Positions 51,700-61,021 of a DNA stretch of 64,000 bases are shown here, piece by piece. The notes beneath the pieces are model-generated. The model worked only from the letters and a program-made list of their open reading frames with translations. It was not told where the DNA came from and did no database searches. This stretch comes from Flavobacterium sp. Root901 (GTDB lineage: Bacteria; Bacteroidota; Bacteroidia; Flavobacteriales; Flavobacteriaceae): contig NZ_LMJB01000011.1 of the NCBI RefSeq assembly GCF_001429765.1, positions 1 to 64,000 of the forward strand, given 5' to 3'. The first letter of the stretch is position 1. Every line of letters starts with the position of its first letter. The position numbers and the translations under genes were made by a program.

Positions 51700-54600
51700 A
51701 TGAAAAAATCAATATCCATATTAACCTTATTACTTTCAGTTTTATCTGTTAATGCGCAGGAAAAAGTTCCGTTTTGGCAGAATGAAAAAATCAATGAAGA
51801 TAATAGAGAGCCTATGCACGCTGCCTATTATGTTTTTGAAAACGAAACCTTAGCAGCTAAAAACGACTGGAGACAATCTAAAAATTATCTTGACATTAAC
51901 GGAGCATGGAAATTTAAATATGTTGATAATCCGGCTGCGCTTCCAAAAGATTTTGAAAAAAACAATTTTAACGATAATGCATGGGATAATTTTAAAATTC
52001 CGGCAAGCTGGGATGTAAATGGTTATGGATATCCGGTTTATGTAAATACAACTTACGATTTTGATTATTTAATGGCGCCAAATCCGCCGTTTGTTCCAAC
52101 AAAATATAATCCGACAGGAGTTTACAGAAGAGAAATTACAATTGACAAATCCTGGGAAGGAAAAGATATTTTTCTTCATATTGGTACAGCAAAATCCAAT
52201 TTGACCGTTTGGGTAAATGGTGTTTATGTGGGTTATGGCGAAGACGGAAAATTACCTTCTGAATTCAAATTAAATAAATATGTAAAAACCGGAAAAAACA
52301 CAATTGTGCTTCAGGTAATGAAATGGAATGACGGTTCGTATTTAGAATGTCAGGACATGTGGAGAATGAGCGGAATTACCCGCGATTCTTATTTAGTGGC
52401 GAGAAACAAAGCCCATTTGAATGACTTTGAAGCTGTTCCGGATTTAGACGCAGATTATGTTGACGGAAGTTTGAAAATTACGACTCAATTTTCTGATTTA
52501 GATAAAAAAGAAACTTACACTTTAGAAGTACAATTAAAAGACGAAGGAAAAGTTGCAGCTTCAAAAAATATTACGATAAATGGAAATTCATTAAAAGAGG
52601 CTTTTTCATTAGAAGTAAAAAATCCGAAAAAATGGAGTGCCGAAATTCCAAATTTATATCAGTTAATTTTTATTTTAAAAGATAAAAAAGGAAATGTAAT
52701 CGAGGTTATTCCGCAGAAAATCGGATTTAGAAAAGTAGAAATTAAAGGCGGACAGCTTTTGGTAAACGGAAAAGCGATTTACATAAAAGGAGTAAACCGT
52801 CATGAAGTTGATCCAATTACGGGACAAACCATTTCCAGAGAAAGAATGGAGCAGGATATTAAATTGATGAAAGAATTTAATATCAATGCAGTAAGAATGT
52901 CGCATTATCCAAACGACGAATATTTCTACGAATTATGTGATAAATACGGAATTTATGTAGTTGACGAAGCGAATATAGAATCGCACGGAATGGGGTATGA
53001 CATCACAAAAACGCTTGGAAATAAACCGGACTGGGAAATGGCTCACATTCAGCGTATGCAGCGAATGATCGAGAGAGATAAAAACCACGCTTCCATTATT
53101 ATCTGGAGTATGGGCAACGAAGCCGGAAACGGTTATAACTTTTACAGAGGCTATTTATGGATTAAAAATCGTGATAAATCGAGGCCAATTCAATACGAAA
53201 GAGCAACTGCAGGAGCGTGGGACGGCAAGGATTTAAAATTTGAATGGGATTCAGACATTATTGACCCAATGTACAGTTCTCCAAATAAAATGGAAGAATA
53301 TATTTTGGCTAATCCAAATCCGACAAGGCCTTATATTCAGTGCGAATATGCGCATGCGATGGGAAATTCAATGGGAAATTTCAAAGATTATTGGGATGTA
53401 ATCCGTAAATATCCAAACTTTCAGGGAGGTTTTATCTGGGATATGATCGATCAGTCGGTTTATAAAAAACTGGATAACGGAACTACGATTTTAGCCTATG
53501 GAGGAGATTTTGGTCCAAAAGACGTTAAAAGCGATAATAACTTCGTAAACAACGGAGTTTTTACGGTAGACAGAAAGCCAAATCCGCATGCTCTTGAAGT
53601 ACGAAATGTATATCAAAACATTCTGACTTCGTGGGAAAATCAGGAAACAGCAGCGATAAAAGTATATAACGAATTTTCGTTTAAAGATTTAAGCAATGTT
53701 GCTTTGAACTGGTCATTAATTTTAGATGGAGTCAAAGAGGCATCAGGCACTATCGATTATTTAGCAATCGATCCGGGTCAGACAAAAACTTATATCCTGC
53801 CAGTTCAATTAGGAGATAAAAAATTTCAGGAAGCTTTTATTAATATCAGTTATCAGTTAAAACAGGAAGAACCGTTTTTGCCAAAAGGTTTCGAAATTGC
53901 AACAGAACAACTGACCTATAAAGGAAGCTGGAAAAATGATATTAAAATTGAAAGCGCTTCAAAAATTATTATAGAGAAAAAAGCCAATGCTACGGTTTTC
54001 AAAAGTGATAAAGCTGAGATTACTTTCGATAAAAAAACCGGATTTATCAGCGGTTATTCCTTCAATAATCTGCCAATTATAAAAGAAGGATATCAATTGC
54101 GTCCTAATTTTTGGAGAGCACCAAATGATAATGATTTTGGAGCTAATTTTCAGATTAACTTAAAAGCATGGAAAGATGCGACAGAAAATCCAACACTCAT
54201 AAACTGGACGGTTTCTCCAACAAAAGATAATAAAATTTTAGTAAAAGCAGCTTACAGTTTGCCTCAGGTTTCTTCGACTTTAGAATTGAATTATGAGTTA
54301 AACGGAAATGGTGAATTAGTTGTAAAAGAAACTTTGAATATAGATAAAGATAAAGAACAGCCAATTTTGCCAAGATTTGGAATGGAAGTAATTGTTCCGA
54401 AAGATTTTAGCACTATGACATATTACGGAAGAGGCCCGCACGAAAACTACATCGACAGAAATTACAGTTCAAAAGTTGGACTGTACACACAAACGGTTTC
54501 AGAACAGTATTATCCATACATTCGCCCGCAGGAAACCGGAAATAAAACTGATGTTCGTTTTCTGGAATTATCAGGCGATAAATTAATACTTACCGTAACC

Positions 54601-54843
54601 TCTGACGAATTATTGGCCGTAACCGCTTTGCATTTTTTAAATGAAGATTTAGACGACGGTTTGCAGAAAGATCAAAGACATGCTGCCGAATTAAAAGAAA
54701 GAGATTTAACCAGTTTAAAGATTGATTCAAAACAAATGGGAGTAGGAGGAATCGACAGCTGGCAGGCCTGGCCAATGGAAAAATACCTTTTGAGAGGCAA
54801 AAAATATCAGTATGAATTTAAAATAACACCATCTTTAAAATAA
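51700..54843 (+). CDS. Secreted LacZ-like GH2 beta-galactosidase
   Basis: A 1047-residue secreted enzyme (signal MKKSISILTLLLSVLSVNA-QE) with the five-domain LacZ layout: jelly roll (about 40-225), two Ig-like domains flanking a TIM barrel (about 345-640), and the large C-terminal beta-sandwich (RPNFWRAPNDNDFG; YYGRGPHENYIDR; PQETGNKTDVRFLEL). The acid/base is Glu474 (IWSMGNEAGNG) and the nucleophile Glu549 (IQCEYAHAMGNSMGN). KGVNRHEVDPITG and FIWDMIDQSVYKK are also LacZ marks. It probably removes beta-galactose from complex N-glycan antennae. The GH20 gene starts 5 bp later. Confidence 0.95.
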   Translation: MKKSISILTLLLSVLSVNAQEKVPFWQNEKINEDNREPMHAAYYVFENETLAAKNDWRQSKNYLDINGAWKFKYVDNPAALPKDFEKNNFNDNAWDNFKIPASWDVNGYGYPVYVNTTYDFDYLMAPNPPFVPTKYNPTGVYRREITIDKSWEGKDIFLHIGTAKSNLTVWVNGVYVGYGEDGKLPSEFKLNKYVKTGKNTIVLQVMKWNDGSYLECQDMWRMSGITRDSYLVARNKAHLNDFEAVPDLDADYVDGSLKITTQFSDLDKKETYTLEVQLKDEGKVAASKNITINGNSLKEAFSLEVKNPKKWSAEIPNLYQLIFILKDKKGNVIEVIPQKIGFRKVEIKGGQLLVNGKAIYIKGVNRHEVDPITGQTISRERMEQDIKLMKEFNINAVRMSHYPNDEYFYELCDKYGIYVVDEANIESHGMGYDITKTLGNKPDWEMAHIQRMQRMIERDKNHASIIIWSMGNEAGNGYNFYRGYLWIKNRDKSRPIQYERATAGAWDGKDLKFEWDSDIIDPMYSSPNKMEEYILANPNPTRPYIQCEYAHAMGNSMGNFKDYWDVIRKYPNFQGGFIWDMIDQSVYKKLDNGTTILAYGGDFGPKDVKSDNNFVNNGVFTVDRKPNPHALEVRNVYQNILTSWENQETAAIKVYNEFSFKDLSNVALNWSLILDGVKEASGTIDYLAIDPGQTKTYILPVQLGDKKFQEAFINISYQLKQEEPFLPKGFEIATEQLTYKGSWKNDIKIESASKIIIEKKANATVFKSDKAEITFDKKTGFISGYSFNNLPIIKEGYQLRPNFWRAPNDNDFGANFQINLKAWKDATENPTLINWTVSPTKDNKILVKAAYSLPQVSSTLELNYELNGNGELVVKETLNIDKDKEQPILPRFGMEVIVPKDFSTMTYYGRGPHENYIDRNYSSKVGLYTQTVSEQYYPYIRPQETGNKTDVRFLELSGDKLILTVTSDELLAVTALHFLNEDLDDGLQKDQRHAAELKERDLTSLKIDSKQMGVGGIDSWQAWPMEKYLLRGKKYQYEFKITPSLK

Positions 54844-54848
54844 TAATT

Positions 54849-57167
54849 ATGAGATCATTAAAACCCTTATTCGTCTTAATCTTCTTTACTTTTTTAAGTT
54901 CGGGTTATAGTCAAAAAAATTTTACTGCAAAAGACATTCAGATTATTCCAAAACCAAATCAGTTATTGATTCAGCCGGGAAGTTTTGAGTTTTCTAAAAA
55001 TACTGTTTTTGTTTCCACTACAGATTTTCAAAAAGATATTTCGAATGCCTTAATCAATAAATTTCAAACTGCTGCGGGCTGGCGTCCTATTATGGGTGTA
55101 AAAGCACCACAGAACAATTTTATTCAGTTTAAGGTTGATCCAAATCTTCATAAAGAAGCTTATAAAGTTGAGGTAATCAATAATTCAGTTACCATTACGG
55201 CCAAAGGAAATGCCGGTTTTATTTACGGATTAGAAACGATCAGACAGCTTCTGCCAACAGCAATTGAAAGCAATTATGTGGTTTCGTCTGCAAAATGGGA
55301 GATTCCAAATGTTACGATTAACGATGAACCGCGTTTTCAATGGAGAGGATTAATGCTGGATTTATCACGTCATTTTTTTGATAAAAATTACATTCTGACT
55401 ACAATCGATCGTTTGGCAATGCATAAAATGAACGTACTGCATTTGCATTTGGTAGACGATCAGGGCTGGAGAATCGAAATAAAAAAATATCCTAAACTAA
55501 CCGAGGTTGGAGCCTGGAGAGTCGATCAGGAAAACTTATCATGGAACGCAAGATTAACTACAAGCCCTGATGAAAAAGGAACTTACGGAGGATTTTTTAC
55601 TCAGGAAGAGTTAAAAGAAATTGTAAAATACGCAGCATCAAAAAATATCGAAGTAATTCCTGAAATCGAAATGCCGGCACACGTAAGCTCTGCCATAGCA
55701 GCCTATCCGGAACTGGCTTGTTTTGACCAGCGCATTGGCGTTCCGTCTGGCGGAGTCTGGCCAATTACCGATATTTATTGTGCTGGAAAAGAATCTACAT
55801 TTGAGTTTTTACAAAATGTCTTAGATGAAGTAATGGCAATTTTTCCATCAAAATATATTCATATCGGAGGAGACGAAGCTACAAAAACCAATTGGGCAAA
55901 ATGTCCGCACTGCCAGAAAAGGATAAAGGATGAAGGTCTGAAAAACGTCGAAGAACTGCAAAGTTATTTTGTAAAACGTATTGAAAAATATATCAATTCT
56001 AAAGGCAAAAAAGTAATTGGATGGGACGAAATTCTTGAAGGAGGTTTAGCTCCGGAAGCCACAGTTATGAGCTGGAGAGGTACAAAAGGCGGTACTGAAG
56101 CAGCAGATCAGGGGCACGACGTTATTATGACTCCTGAGTCACATTGTTATTTTAATTTTTATCAGGGACCTCAAAACGAAGAACCTTTAGCTTTTGACGG
56201 TTATACACCATTAAGCAAAGTGTATGAATTTGATCCTGTTGTGCCGGAAATGTCGCCTGTTGAAGCCAATCATGTTTTAGGAGGACAAGCCAATTTATGG
56301 GCGGAACATCTTTCCGGGCCAAAAGATTCTGAGTATATGATTTTTCCAAGGTTAGCAGCTTTATCCGAAGTTTTATGGAGCTCAAAAGAAAGCCGTAACT
56401 GGAATGATTTTACAACAAGATTAAAACCGCTTTTAAGCCGATACGATTATCTGGGAATTAATTATGCTAAAAGTGCTTATCTGGTTACAGCAGCATCAAA
56501 CGCTGATATTGCCAGAAAACAAATCAATATTACGCTAAAAAACGAATTTCCAAATCCTGATATTCGATATGTTTTAGGAGATAAAAGCATGGATCATCAT
56601 GCTGTAAAATACCTAAATCCAATTGAATTAAACGAAACAACTTTACTAAAAGCTTCTTTATTTCAGGATGATAAACCAATTGGAAAAACCTTTACAGACA
56701 CCATAATTTTCCATAAAGCCGTAGCGCAAAAAGTAAAATATTTAACACCATACAATCAAAACTATAAAGGAGATGCCTATACAATGGTAAACGCCATTAG
56801 AGGAAGCAAAAATTTTCACGACGGACAATGGCAGGCGTGGCTGGGAAATGATATGGAAACAGTTATTGATTTTGAAAAACCGGAAAGTGTTGAGCAGGTA
56901 ATTGTGGGGACTTTAGAAAGTCAGGGATCTGGGGTTAATTTTCCTGTAAAGATTAAAGTTATGGTTTCAAATGACGGAATCAAATACAAAGAAGTTGGTA
57001 AAATAACACGTCCGTACGCAGGAAATGTGACTTCGGAACTGAAAGATTTCAAAATCAATTTCACAAAAACAACAACAAGATTTGTAAAAGTCATCGCTTA
57101 TAACCTTAAGAAAAGTCCGAAAGGAGAAGATTCTTGGTTATTTGTAGATGAGATTTTAGTGAATTAA
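54849..57167 (+). CDS. Secreted GH20 beta-N-acetylhexosaminidase
   Basis: A 772-residue secreted enzyme (signal MRSLKPLFVLIFFTFLSSGYS-QK). The GH20b N-terminal domain (about 30-150) is followed by the barrel: RFQWRGLMLDLSRHFFDKNY, MNVLHLHLVDDQGWRIEIK, PEIEMPAHVSSAIAAYPEL, and the catalytic pair Asp342-Glu343 (HIGGDEATKTNW). VMSWRGTKGG and LGGQANLWAEHLSGPKDSEY complete it. The C-terminal 150 residues look like an F5/8-type-C-like binding module (GDAYTMVNAIRGSKNFHDGQ). It removes terminal GlcNAc after the galactosidase, using substrate-assisted catalysis. It lies 5 bp after the LacZ-like gene, so both are made together. Confidence 0.96.
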   Translation: MRSLKPLFVLIFFTFLSSGYSQKNFTAKDIQIIPKPNQLLIQPGSFEFSKNTVFVSTTDFQKDISNALINKFQTAAGWRPIMGVKAPQNNFIQFKVDPNLHKEAYKVEVINNSVTITAKGNAGFIYGLETIRQLLPTAIESNYVVSSAKWEIPNVTINDEPRFQWRGLMLDLSRHFFDKNYILTTIDRLAMHKMNVLHLHLVDDQGWRIEIKKYPKLTEVGAWRVDQENLSWNARLTTSPDEKGTYGGFFTQEELKEIVKYAASKNIEVIPEIEMPAHVSSAIAAYPELACFDQRIGVPSGGVWPITDIYCAGKESTFEFLQNVLDEVMAIFPSKYIHIGGDEATKTNWAKCPHCQKRIKDEGLKNVEELQSYFVKRIEKYINSKGKKVIGWDEILEGGLAPEATVMSWRGTKGGTEAADQGHDVIMTPESHCYFNFYQGPQNEEPLAFDGYTPLSKVYEFDPVVPEMSPVEANHVLGGQANLWAEHLSGPKDSEYMIFPRLAALSEVLWSSKESRNWNDFTTRLKPLLSRYDYLGINYAKSAYLVTAASNADIARKQINITLKNEFPNPDIRYVLGDKSMDHHAVKYLNPIELNETTLLKASLFQDDKPIGKTFTDTIIFHKAVAQKVKYLTPYNQNYKGDAYTMVNAIRGSKNFHDGQWQAWLGNDMETVIDFEKPESVEQVIVGTLESQGSGVNFPVKIKVMVSNDGIKYKEVGKITRPYAGNVTSELKDFKINFTKTTTRFVKVIAYNLKKSPKGEDSWLFVDEILVN

Positions 57168-57183
57168 ATACTAGCACGTTTCG

Positions 57184-57198
57184 AACTTTGACAAAGTT
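57184..57198. repeat. Palindrome AACTTTGACAAAGTT
   Basis: Perfect 7-bp arms around one A. A third locus of the CTTTGWCAAAG repeat family, in the spacer between GH20 and GH29 genes. Confidence 0.6.
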
Positions 57199-57276
57199 GG
57201 GAAGGATACTTTGTCTCAATATCTTAAATGTGAATTTTACAATTAACAAAAACAAAAAACTATAAATAGAATAAAG

Positions 57277-58761
57277 ATGAAAAAAGGAATATTCATAATC
57301 GCATTATTATTTTCCGTACAAATGTTTTCGCAGGCCATTTATGAAGATGAGCGTTACGTACCGGAAACGGATCCGCTGGTGCTGAAAAACCTGGAAGCGT
57401 GGCAGGGCAAAAAGTTTGGATTATTAATGCACTGGGGAACTTACAGCCAATGGGGAATTGTAGAATCATGGTCAATTTGTCCGGAAGATTATGGATGGTG
57501 CGAGCGTAAAAAAGGAAGTAATCCAGCTAATTATAACCAATATGTTGCAGATTATGAAGGTTTAAAAAAGACTTTTAATCCAACAAAATTTGATCCGATA
57601 AAATGGGCAAAAGCGGCAAAAGCTGCCGGAATGAAATACATGGTTTTTACAACAAAACACCATGACGGATTTAATATGTACGATACTAAATATTCTGATT
57701 ATAAGGTAACTGACAAAGATTGTCCTTTTAGTGCAAATCCAAAAGCAGATATTTTAAAAGAAGTTTTTACTGCTTTCAGAAACGAAAATATTTCAACCGG
57801 TGCTTATTTTTCTAAACCAGACTGGCATAACGAAAATTACTGGGACCCGTATTTTCCTCCTTTCGACAGAAACGTAAATTACGATCCGTCATTATATCCT
57901 GAAAAATGGCAGAAATATGTGGATTTTACGCACAATCAAATTTTAGAAATCCTGACCAATTACGGTAAAGTAGATATTTTATGGCTTGATGGAGGCTGGG
58001 TAAGAAAAAGAGATCAGCAGAACTTAAAAGAAAACTATGACGAGAAATTTGCTGAAAACGAATCTAAAAACGGTTTTATTAAACACAGAGTAGTCGATCA
58101 GGATCCAAAAATGGATGAATTAGTTGTAAAAGCGCGTCAAAAACAGCCGGGTTTAATTGTAGTTGACCGTGCGGTTCACGGAAAAAACCAAAACTATTTA
58201 ACTCCCGAAGGACGTGTTCCGGCAAAAACGCTTCCTTATCCTTGGGAATCCTGCATTACATCTGGCGGAGGATGGTCTTATACGCCCGACGCAAAATACA
58301 TGACCGGAAGACAAGGTATCCATATGTTAGTTGACATTGTAGCAAAAGGCGGAAACTTATTACTAAATGTTGCACCAAGTCCGGAAGGAGAATGGCAGCA
58401 AGGCGCTTACGATTTATTACAAGCCTATGCAGACTGGATGAAAGTAAACAGTACAGCGATTTATGAAACTAAACCAATAGAGCCTTTTAAAGAAGATAAT
58501 ATATGTTTTACACAAAATAAAGCCGGAAATGTATTTGCTTTTTATCTGGCAAAAGAAGGAGAAGATAAAATTCCTGCAGTGGTTACAGTAAAATCTATCA
58601 GCCCTAAAAAAGGAACAAAAATTACAATGTTAGGTTCTAAAACTTCTTTAAAATGGACAAAAGAAGGAAATGGATTTAAAGTAGTAATTCCGGAAAGTTT
58701 AAGAAATAATTTACCTGCAAAAGAAGCATGGACTTTAAAAATTGAAGCGATTAACAGATAA
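57277..58761 (+). CDS. Secreted GH29 alpha-L-fucosidase
   Basis: A 494-residue secreted enzyme (signal MKKGIFIIALLFSVQMFS-QA). The GH29 barrel: KKFGLLMHWGTYSQWGIVES, FDPIKWAKAAKAAGMKYMVF, TTKHHDGFNMYDTKYSDY, and the nucleophile Asp238 (VDILWLDGGWV). A C-terminal beta-sandwich of about 100 residues ends it, without extra modules. The type suggests alpha-1,3/4- or core-fucose removal, but GH29 subgroup cannot be fixed by eye. It is 4 bp before the second GH92 gene. Confidence 0.95.
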   Translation: MKKGIFIIALLFSVQMFSQAIYEDERYVPETDPLVLKNLEAWQGKKFGLLMHWGTYSQWGIVESWSICPEDYGWCERKKGSNPANYNQYVADYEGLKKTFNPTKFDPIKWAKAAKAAGMKYMVFTTKHHDGFNMYDTKYSDYKVTDKDCPFSANPKADILKEVFTAFRNENISTGAYFSKPDWHNENYWDPYFPPFDRNVNYDPSLYPEKWQKYVDFTHNQILEILTNYGKVDILWLDGGWVRKRDQQNLKENYDEKFAENESKNGFIKHRVVDQDPKMDELVVKARQKQPGLIVVDRAVHGKNQNYLTPEGRVPAKTLPYPWESCITSGGGWSYTPDAKYMTGRQGIHMLVDIVAKGGNLLLNVAPSPEGEWQQGAYDLLQAYADWMKVNSTAIYETKPIEPFKEDNICFTQNKAGNVFAFYLAKEGEDKIPAVVTVKSISPKKGTKITMLGSKTSLKWTKEGNGFKVVIPESLRNNLPAKEAWTLKIEAINR

Positions 58762-58765
58762 AAAT

Positions 58766-61009
58766 ATGTTTTCGATACAAAAAATACTATCAAAAACAGC
58801 GTGTAGTTTTTACATGCTGTTTTTTAGCATCATCATTTTTGCACAAAATCCTGCTGATTTTGTAAATCCGTTTATTGGAACGTCTAATTATGGTGCCGCT
58901 TTTCCGGGACCAATTGCGCCGAGAGGCATGGCAAGTATAAGTCCGTTTAATGTTGCCGGAATAAAAAATACCCCTATGGAAAAAGACAGCCAATGGCTTT
59001 CGAATCCGTATGTGAATGAAAATACCTTTTTAACCGGTTTCAGTCACGTAAATTTAAGCGGCGTAGGCTGTCCGGAATTGGGTGTTATTTTATTGATGCC
59101 CACAACCGGCAATGTCGAAACAAATCATTTAAAGTACGGCACAACGTATTCTAATGAAGTGGCAAAAGCCGGTTATTACAGTGTTGATCTTACTAAATAC
59201 AAAATTAAAGGCGAATTTACAGCTTCAAAAAGAGTCGGCGTAAGCAGATTCACTTTCCCGAAAGGGCAGTCTAATATATTATTAAATCTGGGCTTAGGAT
59301 TAACGAATGAAGAAGGTTCGATGATAAAAGTTGTTTCTTCGACAGAAATTGAGGGAATGCGCTCTGTGGGTTCTTTTTGTTACAATAGTCCGGAAGATGC
59401 TTATCCAGTTTATTTTGTAGCTAGATTTTCTAAACCTGCAGACAAATTCGGCGTTTGGAAAAAACCTTCAAAATACAATGGAGTTGAAGCACAATGGATG
59501 GGTTACAATGGAAAAACAAGAATGATGGAAAATACTATCAAAACCGTTGTGGGTGATAGTATTGGAAGTTATATCACCTATAAATTCGATAAAGAAGAAA
59601 AGGTTGAAGTAAAGATTGGGATTTCGTATGTAAGCATCGAAAATGCGCGTGAAAATTTAGAAAAGGAAACCGGAAACAAATCCTTTGATGCCGTTTATAA
59701 AGATACTTATAATGAATGGAACGAAGAATTATCTAAAATTTTGGTAGAAGGAGGTTCAAAAGACGATAAAACGATTTTCTATACCGCTTTGTACCACACT
59801 TTGATTCATCCTAATACTCTAAATGATTTTAACGGAGAATACCCGAAGATTAAAAGAAGTAAAATTGGTAAAACCGAAGGCACGCGCTACACTGTATTTT
59901 CATTGTGGGATACCTATAGAAACATGCATCCGTTAACCTCGTTGGTTTATCCAAAGCAGCAGTCTGATATGATAAAAAGCATGCTGGAAATGTATGATGA
60001 AAACGGCTGGCTTCCAAAATGGGAATTAAATTCAACAGAAACTTTTACAATGGTTGGAGATCCGGCAAGTATAGTTATTGTTGATGCCTGCTTAAAAGGA
60101 ATTCAGGATTTTGATATTTACAAAGCCTATTATGCCATGTTAAAAGGTGCGGATCAAATTGAACATAATCCGCTGCGTCCGGGACTTAAAGAATATATCG
60201 AAAAAGGATATTTATCAACCAATTATTCCGGTCCAGTTTCGACAACGCAGGAATATAATACTTCAGATTATGCGATTTCACTTTTGGCGAAAGCCTTGGG
60301 TGAAAAAGAAGATTACAAACGTTTTACTAAACGTTCACTGTCGTACCGAAAATTATATGACAAAGATTTAAAATTACTTCGTCCAAGAACTGCTAACGGA
60401 AAATGGTACGAGCCATTTGACCCGGAAGCAGGTTCTAATTTTCAGACAAATGTAGGATTTATCGAAGGGAATGCCTGGCAATATGCATTTATGGTACCGC
60501 ATGATATCAAAGGATTAATGAAATTAATGGGCGGCGAGAAAGCTTTCTCAGATCAGCTGCAAAAGGTTTTTGATCTCAAACAATTTGATATGGCAAACGA
60601 GCCTGATATTGCTTATCCTTATTTATTCAATTATATAAAAGGAGAAGAATGGAAGAGTCAGGAAATGGTTAAAAAACTGGTAAATGAATATTTCCTGAAC
60701 CAGCCAAAAGGACTGCCGGGAAATGACGATACCGGAACAATGTCGGCATGGTTAGTCTATTCCATGATGGGAATTTACCCAATCTCTCCGGGCGATCCAA
60801 TTTATACCATTACTACGCCAATGTTTGATAAAATAACAATCAAATTAGATTCGAAATATTATAAAAATGAAAATATTGTGATTGAAAAAGAAGTCAATAC
60901 AGACGGAAAAATCAAAGCAATAGAAATAAACGGAAAATCACTTAACAGCTATTTTATTTCACACGATGATTTTGTGAATGGAAAAACTTTGAAAGTGATT
61001 CAAAATTAA
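58766..61009 (+). CDS. Secreted GH92 family mannosidase (second type)
   Basis: A 747-residue secreted enzyme (hydrophobic signal SFYMLFFSIIIFA-QN). GH92 frame: VNPFIGTSNYGAAFPGPIAP, GFSHVNLSGVGCPELGVILL, FSLWDTYRNMHPLTSL, EGNAWQYAFMVPHDIKGLMK, MANEPDIAYPYLFNYIKGEE and KGLPGNDDTGTMSAWLVYSM. The acid loop reads NEPDIAYPY where the first GH92 has NEPSHHIAY, so the +1 subsite, and thus linkage preference, should differ. The ATG at 58766 is used; an in-frame ATG at 58742 overlaps the GH29 gene. GH3 follows 12 bp later. Confidence 0.94.
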   Translation: MFSIQKILSKTACSFYMLFFSIIIFAQNPADFVNPFIGTSNYGAAFPGPIAPRGMASISPFNVAGIKNTPMEKDSQWLSNPYVNENTFLTGFSHVNLSGVGCPELGVILLMPTTGNVETNHLKYGTTYSNEVAKAGYYSVDLTKYKIKGEFTASKRVGVSRFTFPKGQSNILLNLGLGLTNEEGSMIKVVSSTEIEGMRSVGSFCYNSPEDAYPVYFVARFSKPADKFGVWKKPSKYNGVEAQWMGYNGKTRMMENTIKTVVGDSIGSYITYKFDKEEKVEVKIGISYVSIENARENLEKETGNKSFDAVYKDTYNEWNEELSKILVEGGSKDDKTIFYTALYHTLIHPNTLNDFNGEYPKIKRSKIGKTEGTRYTVFSLWDTYRNMHPLTSLVYPKQQSDMIKSMLEMYDENGWLPKWELNSTETFTMVGDPASIVIVDACLKGIQDFDIYKAYYAMLKGADQIEHNPLRPGLKEYIEKGYLSTNYSGPVSTTQEYNTSDYAISLLAKALGEKEDYKRFTKRSLSYRKLYDKDLKLLRPRTANGKWYEPFDPEAGSNFQTNVGFIEGNAWQYAFMVPHDIKGLMKLMGGEKAFSDQLQKVFDLKQFDMANEPDIAYPYLFNYIKGEEWKSQEMVKKLVNEYFLNQPKGLPGNDDTGTMSAWLVYSMMGIYPISPGDPIYTITTPMFDKITIKLDSKYYKNENIVIEKEVNTDGKIKAIEINGKSLNSYFISHDDFVNGKTLKVIQN

Positions 61010-61021
61010 ACTCTCACCATT

